Source: Thoreauomyces humboldtii (taxonomy: Eukaryota; Chytridiomycota; Chytridiomycetes; Spizellomycetales; Powellomycetaceae). Taken from it: 38,673 nucleotides of DNA. The notes under the pieces are model-generated. The model searched no databases and was not told where the DNA came from. It saw only the letters and a list, made by a program, of their open reading frames with translations. Both the position numbers and the translations under genes were made by a program. The DNA lies in the NCBI GenBank assembly GCA_027596035.1, contig JADGJA010000131.1, positions 1-38,673 on the forward strand. Direction: 5' to 3'. Below are positions 19,634 through 29,688 of this stretch, one piece after another; the first letter of the stretch is position 1, and each line of letters begins with the position of its first letter.

Positions 19634-22600
19634 ATGTCGACACGAACGATGACACAGAGCCAGCTCTTGGATGCCGAACAAGTGCTAGGTGCAACCTTAG
19701 CAGACTTACAGGCCAACATCGTCAAAGAACAGCAGCTCAAGGACGCAGCAGCTCGCATGGCATCAGCGCACACGCAGAAGAAGGCTAGGAAGGAGGCCGA
19801 AAACCAGGTCATTGGTGAGTTTTCGTGAGGACTTCTTCCGAAGGATGGAAGGGACCGGCGAGGAACAAGGACATCATGCGAGCGATATTTTCTGCTCGGA
19901 TGAAAACACAGTATCGAGTCGGTTCACGTACTTACCGTCTCCTTCTCTCCTTCTCTCCTTCTCTCTTCCTGTCACGTAGTCTGCGGTCAGCGCTTGGAAC
20001 AGCTCGTCGGTCAAGTCTTCAATGTCCTTACCCGTTACAAGGAAGTAACGGACTGTATTCGCACCAACACTCAAGCGGACCATCGCCAAAGCCAGTCTCC
20101 GAGAGCTGAACATAATCCGCCAGTTCCTGTGAGTGGGACATGGCGAACGGCAATTCAATGGTTCATTTACTGACATTGCTTACACAGCCACCTCGCACGC
20201 GTGCGACGGAGGTTCAAGACAGAGGACATGCTCGCGGGAGCAACTCAGGAGCACCTATCACACCGCCTCGTCCGCCGGTCAACGAAGGCTCATCGGGAGC
20301 AGCTACGGGCACGGATGTGTCGCCGAGGACCTCCGGATCGGAACTCTCCGACACTGGAGCTGCCATCAACGCGAACGAAGAGGACCAAACGAGAAAACTG
20401 AGAAAGCAAGTCGTTGCCTTGCAACACGAGCTGGCGCGACAGGATCAAGAAACTGTGACGCTCGCTGCCCTTCTGAAGGAGGCTGAAGATTGGGTTCGCG
20501 ACGATCAGAAAAAAGCCAAGAAGTTCGTAAAGGCGAAGGAGGAACTCGAGGTCCGCCTGGCGAACGTTACGCGCGAGCTCGAGGACACCCAGCGTTTGGC
20601 CTCAGACCAGAGAGCTGAGATCGAATCCGCTTGGGGATCCGCTTCCGTGTCTCAGATGAACGAATACGAAGATCACATCCAGGAATTGAAGCGAGAAAAG
20701 GCCGTCCTGATCGCGCAGGTCAACGCCTGTCAGACTGTGATGGGAGAGTACGAGGGTCAAATAGAGAACCTCGCACGTGTCAACGAGACGCGCTTGGCGG
20801 AAATCGCACGCCTTCAGAGCGTCGCAAAGGAGTTGAAGCTGGTCGAGGAGGAGAAATCGACCTTGTGTGAGAAGCTCGAGATGCGCAATGCCTCCCTGGA
20901 CGCTTTGGAATCCGAACACGGTCGCCTCATTGCCTTCGTCTCGGAGCTTCAGGAGAAGCTGAGCGTCTCAGCTCAGACTGGACCCCTGGAGCCGGACATG
21001 TCAACCGCGGACGATGGCAGTGACAAGGAACACGAGTCTAAGAAGCTGAACGCGGACCTCGCAGCCGCGATGCTCACCATCGCCGATCTGCAGAAGCAAA
21101 TAGAAGCAGCATCGCTGAAGAACGGCGAGCTCGCAAAGGCTGCTGAGGTAACCCACCTTGCCGAACTCACGGCACTTGGCCGTCACATCGAGACCGCGCA
21201 GGCGGATGCCAGGGCCGCTGAAGAGGTCCACCTCTCTGAGCGAGACCACCTGCAGTGCGAGATCACTCGCGTCCAGGAGGCACATGCTGCCGACGTACAG
21301 AAATTGAACGCGATCGTCACAGGACTCGAGCAGGCCTTTCGAGCCGAGGTTGCCAAACTGAATGACGTGATCACAGAGCAAAAGGTTGTGACGGACGCTA
21401 TCAGGGCGGAACTGGCGGAGTCTCGCCAAGTCCAAGCGAGCCACTTTGAACTTGTCAAGACTCTGAAAGCAGAAAAGGCTGCAGGAGACCTCGTCGTTGC
21501 AGACCTCGAGCAGGGCCACCAAGCCGAGGTCGGCAAGTTGACCGACGTCATCACCGAGCAAAAGGCGATGATGGACGCTATCACGGCGGAACTGACGGAG
21601 TCACGCAGAGTCCAAGCGAGCCACTCTGAACTCGTCAAGACTCTGAAAGCGCAAAAGGCTGCAGAAGATGTCGTCATCGCGGACCTCGAGCAGGACCACC
21701 AAGCCGAGGTGGCCAAGCTGACCGCCGTCATCACCGAGCAAAAGGCCCAGATGGACGCTATCAGGGCGGAACTGGCGGAGTCTCGCCAAGTCCAAGCGAG
21801 CCACTTTGAACTTGTCAAGACTCTGAAAGCGNNNNNNNNNNNNNNNNNNNNNNNNNNNNNNNNNNNNNNNNNNNNNNNNNNNNNNNNNNNNNNNNNNNNN
21901 NNNNNNNNNNNNNNNNNNNNNNNNNNNNGCAGAAAAGGCTGCAGGAGACCTCGTCATTGCAGACCTCGAGCAGGGCCACCAAGCCGAGGTCGGCAAATTG
22001 ACCGACGTCATCACCGAGCAAAAGGCCCAGATGGACGCTATCAGGGCGGAACTGGCGGAGTCTCGCGAAGTCCAAGCGAGCCACTCCGAACGTGTCAAGA
22101 CTCTGGAAGCGCACAAGGCGGCGGGAGACGTTGTCATCGCAGACCTCGAGCAGGGCCACCAAGCCGCGGTCGGCAAATTGACCGACCTCATCACCGAGCA
22201 AAAGGCTGTGATGGACGCTATCACGGCGGAACTGACGGAGTCACGGCAAGTCCGAGCAAGCCACACCGAACACGTCAAGACTCTGGAAGCGCAGAAGGCG
22301 GCGGCAGACGTTGTCATCGCAGATCTCGAGCAGACGCAGCAAGCCGAGATCATCAAGCTCACGGAGGTGATCACTGAGCAGAAGGCTTCGACAGACGCTA
22401 TCATCGCGGATCTTGAGCAGGCGCAACAAGTCGAAGTGGCCAACCTGAAAGAAGTCATCGGCAAGCAGAAGGGCGCAACAGATGCTATCATCGCTGAGCT
22501 TGAGCGTGCTCAGCAACTCGAGATCACCAAGCTCAAGGAAGATCTCGAGACGCAGCGTGCGACAGCATCGAAAGCCAGCGACGAGCTCAAGGAGACGAAC

Positions 22601-22954
22601 ACCCGTCTCAAACAAGCGACACGCGCGGTGATGAATCTGAACGCGGATCGTCTTTCTCTCCACCGCCGCGTCGAGCAACTGGAGGGCGACCTGGGTGCCG
22701 CAAAGCAGGAGGCAGACCTACGCATGGGTGGGATGTCCCGCGCGGTCGAAACGGCCATCATGGAGCGCGATGCCCTCCGTCGCGAGCTAGCCTCCCAAGA
22801 CCACGAGTCCTTCCAGGATCTGCTCGCAAAGAACCTCGAGCAGACTTCGCTCCTGGCAGCCGCACAGGACCAGCTCGTGGTCCTTGGTCGTCGGCTTCGA
22901 GACGCCGAGACCAAGCTCGCCACTGCCGCTACCGGCACCGGCTGGTGGTCTTGA
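19634..22954 (+). CDS. Long coiled-coil protein with 60-residue internal repeats (interrupted by gap)
   Basis: Exons 19634-19814, 19980-20128 and 20188-22954 (introns 165 and 59 nt). If the gap is 177 nt the protein would be 1058 residues. Exon 1 starts at an ATG in good context and is already helical (LLDAEQVLGATLADLQ). Exon 3 begins with a Pro/Ser-rich linker, then an almost continuous alpha-helical coiled coil rich in Glu, Lys, Gln and Ala. From about 21321 it is built of 180-nt (60-residue) units containing DLEQGHQAEVGKLTDVITEQ and VQASHSELVKTL. It then changes to 29-residue half units (DLEQAQQVEVANLKEVI) near 22410. The C-terminus is a non-repeated coiled coil ending in GTGWWS. No enzymatic domain is visible; a structural, tethering or cytoskeletal role is inference. 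The frame differs by one across the 97 N, so the stated gap length is not real. Confidence 0.85.
21321..22409 (+). repeat. 180-nt tandem coding repeats
   Basis: The GACCTCGAG-type landmark recurs at 21321, 21501 and 21681 before the gap and at 21961, 22141 and 22321 after it, always 180 nt apart outside the gap. Units before and after the gap are nearly identical at the DNA level, which explains why assembly failed here. The next landmark, about 22410, is only 87 nt on, marking a switch to half-length units. Confidence 0.9.
21832..21928. other. Assembly gap (97 N)
   Basis: A run of N inside the repeat of the coiled-coil gene. The flanks read CTGAAAGCG before it and GCAGAAAAGGCT after it, which are successive pieces of the same repeat unit. 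Confidence 1.
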
Positions 22955-24397
22955 GCATTTAAACGGGGGGAAACCCCTGAGCTTACAGCAAAACAAACTT
23001 TTGGACCGGGAATATCCGGGGGTGGCGAAGAGACCGCAACCTTTCTTCTCTCTTTCCGAAGGGGGAGGTCATGTACATATTTTCTTGTTTGGTGCGAGTT
23101 GTTGGGGTGCCGAGCGTCGCTCGGACTTTTAATCTGGGGGAGGGTGCAGGAAGGAAGGGGCTCTAATAGAAGCAAATAATACCTGAATTGTGGAAGAGAC
23201 CTCCGGCAGACCGCGCTTCCTCAACAAATGCCAGGTTGGGATCCGGTAGCATCCCGTGCATTGTTTCACCGCTCTGAACTTGCCGCTACTCTGTTCATCC
23301 TTGGCAAAGACTGCGTCAACGTATGCAACGCAATCTTGGACTACCCGTAGCCAAAAGTAACTTGGAGGACTGGTCGCGTAGACTCTGATTCCGCAATGCC
23401 TGCGTTGTTTTCGCTCATGTAGATACTGAGGAGGGTAGACTTGTAAAGCCCAGTTCAGCCAATTAGTCGCAAATAGCCGCTTTGTTGGACGTTTGCGGCA
23501 GCCAATCGACGTAAAAAAAGCGGGAGCATACTTAGACGGGAAGGCACGTAGCCTTACCGCGCGCAATGTACCCGATGGAAGCTGCGAGATAGAGTAGTCC
23601 TTTTCCCCACCACCAGCGCCCAGCAAAAAATCGCCATACTGGGAGCGCCTTCCGAGGGCGATGGGCGAGGGCATACAGCTGTCGGTAGGCAGCCACGGGC
23701 ATGTCCGCGGTTCACGAGGCCCGTTCCTGCCATCAAACCGAGGCGGGGGATCGATTACGCTTTTGGCCCTTCCAATTCGTTCCCGAATCTGACTTTTCAA
23801 GTGAACCACCTTTGTGACTTTGAGAACAGCAACACCGCTTACTGGCCTCCTCAAGCCCCGGCATTCATTCCCCGGGATACTGCCACATCTGGTCCCGCGT
23901 GGATCTTGCGTCTCACCGATCAACCATACTGTAACGAGATGACTAAGAAAGGTGCGGCACGTTCCCACTGGTATATCTCGTGTTTTCTACGGTGAATTAC
24001 TGTCGGTAGCTCTTGATCCTTCAAACGAATCTGCCGGCCTATGTTGTAAGACGCAGGGCTAGGTACAGTAATAGAAGCATGTTCGTACGCCAAGTTTCGA
24101 AGTAATCACTCGCCCTGAGTTCCAAGCAATTTACGCGAGAATACGTAGAGGATATCCTCAGAGTAATATGATGGTTGGCGCCAGTACCGTAAACTCTTCT
24201 AAAAAGAAAAGGGGCCTGACGCAACGCTGTATCGCGAGCATACAGTACAACCGAGTGGATTTATTTTCCACTTATTTGAGTGGCAGCCAAGGAGAGAGAG
24301 GATTGCGAGATGCTGCGCAATGGGAAAGTCAGATCTGCTGCGCAAGTCCAAACACGCACGCGTTATAAGCTGTCCAATGTGGCTTGCAATCAGTATA
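22955..24397. other. 1.4 kb without a supported gene
   Basis: The longest frame is minus, 23968-23129 (279 codons), but it starts with GTG, has irregular amino-acid composition and no family signature, so I do not call it. Upstream of tRNA-Lys copy 4 are two TGCTGCGCAA motifs (24311-24320, 24336-24345) and a TTATAAG element (24363-24369) at about -30. Confidence 0.4.
24311..24345 (+). repeat. Pair of TGCTGCGCAA motifs upstream of tRNA-Lys copy 4
   Basis: Two identical 10-mers 25 nt apart, about 55-85 nt upstream of the tRNA. The same word is found upstream of tRNA-Lys copy 3. Confidence 0.5.
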
Positions 24398-24470
24398 GCC
24401 CGCCTAGCTCAATCGGCAGAGCGTGAGACTCTTAATCTCAAGGTTGTGGGTTCGACCCCCACGGTGGGTT
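24398..24470 (+). tRNA. tRNA-Lys (CTT), copy 4
   Basis: Identical to the other three copies over all 73 positions, anticodon CTT. It is followed at once by CTTTTTG, a polymerase III terminator (24472-24476), and preceded by TTATAAG near -30. Confidence 0.97.
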
Positions 24471-25441
24471 CTTTTTGCTCGCTTTCTTCTTTTCCAGTGA
24501 ACGACGATGTCGATCAGCCGATGTAGCTGCTGCGAGCGTTGATAATCCGGATCATCGTGACAAGTGGGTATCGAGAAGACTCGCGCCGTCACATCAGCAC
24601 GCGCTTGGTCTTCGCGCTGCATGTCGATCGTACGTAACCGGAAGCCAGTTGAGCTTGTTGCCGGCGACGTTGATCAGCCAAAGTTGATGCTGCAGCATCC
24701 GCCACAAGGCAGTTCGTGATCCGGCTCGATTATCGTGCTAGCCAGGATTTGAGAGAATTCGCGTGGGCTTCGCGTGGAAGATTTTCGGCGCCATCTCCGG
24801 TTTGCCCTGGGGTCGAGATACCGTGCGTAGCTGGGAGCGCGTTGCTGAAAGGCTGAGTATAAAAGAATCAGCGGATCGCTACTGTTTCGGAATTCTCTCT
24901 ACCTTCGAGTGGGTAGATGGTCCTGCGACCAGCGCTATATCGCCCCAATTGCCGCGCCGCATCCATTGCGGGGAAAGGCAGCGGGCCAGAGTCGACGACA
25001 GGTACGCCTTCAGAGGAGTGTACTTACATTTGCAGAGGAATGAATGGTACGAAGGGGACAGGTCAGGTCCATCGCGCTTAGATGGGCGTGGGAACGGGTG
25101 CGCTGAAGCGCAGAGCAACCCTTCCAAATCGACAGCTGTCCGAGAGTTTCGTCCGAGAATTCTTCCTGGCCACTGCCCCATCACTTTCAGGCCATCGATC
25201 GGGCTATGGTTCTAACAGATGCAGTGGGATGCAATAACGCAAAAGATGCGCAATTTAATTCGGCGCATATCTTGTATGGACAGTATAAAGATAGTGCAGG
25301 CCGCTGGGATGCTATGGGGAGGAGAGGTGACCCAGAGCGATTTTTTGTCAGCATTTTTTTGTCGATATCGGCTGCGGGGAGCGACTAGCACATGGGATCT
25401 ACACGAAAGCGACGTATATCTATCCTGAACTGTCTGGGTGC
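24471..25441. other. Intergenic, no supported gene
   Basis: Frames on both strands lack ATG starts or domains; the plus frame at 24763-25215 begins with GTG. It ends at the 3' end of the orphan gene on the minus strand. Confidence 0.4.
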
Positions 25442-28321
25442 CTATGTCTCCTTCCATGGCTTGGGCAAACCCGTCCAGAACCTGGAAAAGGTGGTGGAAG
25501 CCACGGCGATGTGGAGGTCCACACACAGCTCGCAACGGCGTTCGGCGCTCCCCCCTCCCTCGACCAAATGCCCGCAGTCCCAAACCACAAACTCAAAGGC
25601 ATCTGACAGAGGTTTCCGAGGCACCACTGCGGCTTTTTTTCCCTGCTTTGATGAGGACGAGACCGAAACCTTGGGGACTTGAAAACTGCCGATGTCCACG
25701 TTGCAAATGGTGGAGCGGACGCGCAGCGGCAGCGGCAAAATCCCCTCCTGCATGACAAGCAAGAGGGTTTCTTTTTTTGCCTCCTTTTCTGTGCCTTTCT
25801 TGCTTTTCTTTGACCGGGAGGCTTTTCGGAAACCGCAGACACCCCAGCTGACAGCCCGGGTGCTGCTACAACCGACGCAGCGCCGTGACCGGGAGCGTCA
25901 GGTTGTACTTCTCGCCTGATCCCCTGCCTCCGAGCCTGCTTTGGTGAACCGGATAGAGGAGTGGCTGCAGGTGTTGGCAGGGAGTTTTCGGCGCTCTCTT
26001 CCGACTCCAGCCTGCTCGGCAGGGACTTCCCTTTGCTCTCTTCCAGCCGCACCGGCGGCACCATCACGGAATACAGGGATGTCTCGCGGTTGAAAGAAAC
26101 TGTACACTCTCCATGCAACGCCTGGAAAAGCGTTAAGAAATTTGCGGACGCACGATCCACTGCGTCATCCGCCTCATCCGTTGCCTTCCTTGGTCTGCGG
26201 AGGTGCGGGTTCAAATCCAAATTGCCCATCCCTCTTCGCTGTTGTTCAGCCTGACGAAGCTGCGCCTCCACCTCGGTCCGAGCCGTGAGGAACTTGTAGC
26301 AGGCGGCCGATCGATTTGCTGTGATGTAGCAGGCCTGAAGACAAACCTGCGTCTCGGTATCGTGATAACTAGTGGTCGCACGCAGCAGGGAGTGGAAGAT
26401 CTCGATATCCTCGCTTGAGAACTGCGTGAGATCCGCACTGGGATGATGCTGAATATAACCGAGGATAAAGGTTACAATGCTAACGTAATTGATCTTGTTG
26501 AGACGGATGCACACTGGAAGCATTTGAAGGAGCATCTGAAGGATGTCGGTACGCCGGCCAGTTGCAAACACGCCCAGCGCGTCCAAAGACAGAGGAATCT
26601 CTTCGTCAAAAAGCCATCGCAAGGCGCTTTGGATCACTCCTGCGGCTGGGTTGAGAAAGGGCTGACGAAGATCCAAGATCTGCTGGCGTACGAGAAGCCA
26701 TGCCCGAAGCAGGATTGTCAGAAGAGCCACTCGCCGAGCTGGCCGTTGTTTGACGGTAGCTAGCTGTATTTTTTCAGCGTCTTCAAGTGCAACTGTCACC
26801 ATAGGCTGCAGAAGATCAAAAGCGAAGCGGAAGATAGCCTCCTGCAGGTTGATGGCGATATGCAAAAAGTCCGGAACCGGGATGAGACGCTTTCGAAGCC
26901 GATGAACAGGTGCGTCGGAGCCATCAGCATTGACCCCGCCGTATAGCAGCTTCATTGTGTTCTTCCAGACATAAAAATCACCTGCAAAATGCAAGGTCTC
27001 ATTTGCAGGGACTCGTTCGACGAGAAACTTCTCGACGTGCTTAAAGAGAGCCACGTAGTCTGAATGACTTCGCATTTTGTTGCCGAAGCTGCCCAAGATG
27101 GTGATCTAATGATCGCAGCCGTATGGGCCTCGGTAAATTTATGATGAGTTCGCCGACGCTGGCATCAGATGAACGTTGGCCCAGTTGTAATCGTTGGCTT
27201 TCAAGACGGCACACACGCCCGTTTGAAGACTCTGATACAGCTTGTCGTGCGCCTGAAATGACACAGCTAAGGTGTTCATGACGTGAACATGTGGACGAAA
27301 GACTCAGTGCAAATTACCTCAGCGATGGCTTTGGTCTTATGAACCAGCATCTTTGATGGATGATAACAGATATTAAATCGAGAGAACAACTTTCTGGTCT
27401 CGTCCGTTGACGCTGCAAGCGCCGGCGTAAAGTACTCCTTGAGGACGAGAACCTATGGTTCCGGCGAGAACAGCAATGAGTCTGGAGGTTGCGGCCGCCA
27501 GCAGCATCCCGGCGACAGCTCTACCTTCCTGGGGAACCTAATAGATGCTTCCAACAGAATAGCCATAACAATTTGCGGACGCGCACGCACTCTCACAGCC
27601 GTGGGATTGGCAGCCGAACCGTAATCAACTTGACTGTGCGCGTGAAGCACAGATCACAGTTCACATCGAGATGCTCAATGAATGCTTCGATTTCCAGCAG
27701 CGGAGATCCCTCAAATGAGTTGGTCGCAACAAGGTGCAGGCAACGGTCATAATGGGTGGAGACCAGCTCGGGCTCCACAGCGGGCACATTGCTTGTCGCC
27801 GTCCCCGACACTGTCGCCGACGCGCTTGCCGACTCCTGGCTGTTCTCCGCATGGATGGTCTGCAACTGACAGACCTCGATCCCCTCTGCCTCATCCACAA
27901 AAACAAAGCTGACATCCTCCTCCATCCCGTCGCCAGAGTGTTCCTTTTCCGCACAGATGAAACCAGATTTGTGCCAGCGAAAATAGCACGCACCGCAGGC
28001 GTACCAAGCTGGGTCCTGGCCCTTTGACGGCCACTCACATTCAAGGCCAGCCTTAAACAACCGGCGCACCGACTGCCATGTGATTGCATAGAACCTAGAG
28101 CTCTGCTTCTGCTGACATAGAGCACATCCTGGTTGATATGTCCACTTGCCGTGTCGGCCGTGTTTCTGCTGAGGCCGGAATTCTCTAGGGCCAGACGGGG
28201 CCGAGTGGTATGGCATGCTAGAACACGGGATTTCCTGCAGGCAAGATAGAACATATGCATTGGTCTCCCATCTCAAACCCTTTTCCTTTCCCCGCTGGGC
28301 AACCGCTGGCCGGCTGAGCAT
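25442..28321 (-). pseudogene. Orphan Cys-rich gene, possibly transposon-derived, with one probable frameshift
   Basis: Minus-strand model: about 28321-27620, then 27452-27318, 27252-27175, 27105 to about 25779, and after a frame change, 25771-25442. Introns of 65 and 69 nt in the middle are well supported by frame; the first junction is tentative. The N-terminal part has a cysteine cluster (CALCQQ...GLECEW...WYACGACYFRWHK) that looks zinc-binding. The main exon contains PVPDFLHIAINLQEAIF and EDIEIFHSLLRATTSYHDTE, patterns reminiscent of host-type proteins spread by fungal DNA transposons (KDZ/DUF6589-like), though I cannot confirm this. At a run of seven A (T7 at 25772-25778) the frame shifts; one extra A would continue into a conserved-looking tail with WDCGHLVE...RRCELC. 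Either a sequencing/homopolymer error or a real lesion. I recognise no function. Confidence 0.45.
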
Positions 28322-29688
28322 TCTCACTCCGCCGCCGCAAGCCAGAAATCGGCTTCACCAGAGGCAGGACGGCCCTTCCACCAAAACCAGCTCCTCGAAG
28401 CTGCTACAAACAACGCCACAGATAGAGCAGGATCCTGCGAATATAGGAGAGCAATAATATGTATGTATTTAATAGAACTTGCTCAATGTCAAGGACAGAA
28501 TGTCTGACGGTCATGTCAGAGGAAAGCACAGGAACGCTCAGCGACGACGACCCTCGCGGCGGGTGGCTGTGTAGCCATTACCGTAGGGTTGCCCTGAGGG
28601 GGAAGGCTGGAAGATGTTTGTGGCGCAGCTTCCCATTCTGCAGTCTTCCCTTCGGTGCGCTGCCGCCTCGTTGATGCCTGCACATTTCTGCACTTTTTTC
28701 GACGCAAGCACACAACGATGCCCAAACGCTAACGCACAGACCAAACTGATCACTCCCCCATGTTCACTGCATCCAGCACACCTGACACTACCTTGCAAGC
28801 AAATGATCCAGAAAGCACAAGTGAAGCAGCGGACAGAGAAGATGCCTATGTGGTGGAAAGGATCGTTGCATGTCAAGGACAAACGGTAGGTTCAGGGATT
28901 TGCTCTCATGCCCTCCTCCATCATGGAAGGCGACTCACAACTCAAGGCTGGTAGGAAAAAGATTTTAAATATGAGGTCAAATGGGAAAACTGGCCATTGG
29001 GAAAACTGGCAGCCGCTGTCGTCATTGTAACACCCAACGGTCAGCTTCTCCCGGGAGCTGGAGGGGAGTCTGTTACACATTTACTTTTTGCTGCATACAT
29101 TTCCTTGTCTTTTCCAATAACCTGTATCGTGCTCGTTGATGCTGCCATTGTTCTGCTTTGTGTTGCCGAAAAGAAACGGCGGGTGCAAATTGGTGCAACA
29201 TGGGTGAAGGTGGCAGCGCAGCAAGCCAACACCATCTCGGCTCATCTCAGCTCATCTTTGTCGGCAAGCCAGCCAAGTTCACATACTGACACTTTGCCGG
29301 CGGAACAATATACAGATGGCACACCGGAACAATTTACTGTTTGTAGACACCTTGCAGAACTTGGGCTGGAGTGTCCGCTGCTTCGGCGAGAGCTGTACAT
29401 TTACCTCGGTACAGATTTTCTTATATCTGTCAATAAACTTCACTGTGCTTCCGGATGCTGCGTTTGTGTTATGTTTTTTATGGCCGGAAGGTAATGGCGC
29501 TTGCAAAGCTTGTGCAGGGTGGTTGAGACCGGATCCCTATATTGGTCGGCGACCGCAAAGATCTAACTTGCACTTTATACAGAAACCCATGATACAGCGT
29601 CGACCTTCTTACAAAATATGTGCAAGAAGGCGGCCTTCCCAGAAAGGTCCGTCAAAACGCCATCCCTCCACTCTGTACCCTCCCTTTG
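28322..29688. other. 1.4 kb, lower-GC, decayed-looking sequence
   Basis: No supported gene. Contains the direct repeat TGGGAAAACTGG (twice, about 28981-29010) and short duplications of GCTCATCTC near 29240. Two diverged copies of a longer segment, about 29090-29180 and 29400-29490, would translate on the minus strand to similar peptides (STIQVIGKDKEMYA and STVKFIDRYKKICT). It may be a decayed mobile element or duplicated gene fragment. Confidence 0.35.

Noticed and set aside
20602..22678. Several long minus-strand frames opposite the coiled-coil gene
   Set aside because: Shadows of a repetitive GC-rich coding strand; the plus strand has splice-consistent exons and heptad character.
23129..23968. 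279-codon minus-strand frame
   Set aside because: Starts with GTG, has no family signature, and shows odd composition; not supported as a gene.
24699..24713. 15-nt match to the tRNA-His anticodon arm
   Set aside because: No surrounding tRNA structure, and one such match is expected by chance in a window this size.
26195..26225. B-box-like GGGTTCAAATCC
   Set aside because: The flanks do not pair as a T stem or acceptor stem; it lies in the orphan gene's coding exon.
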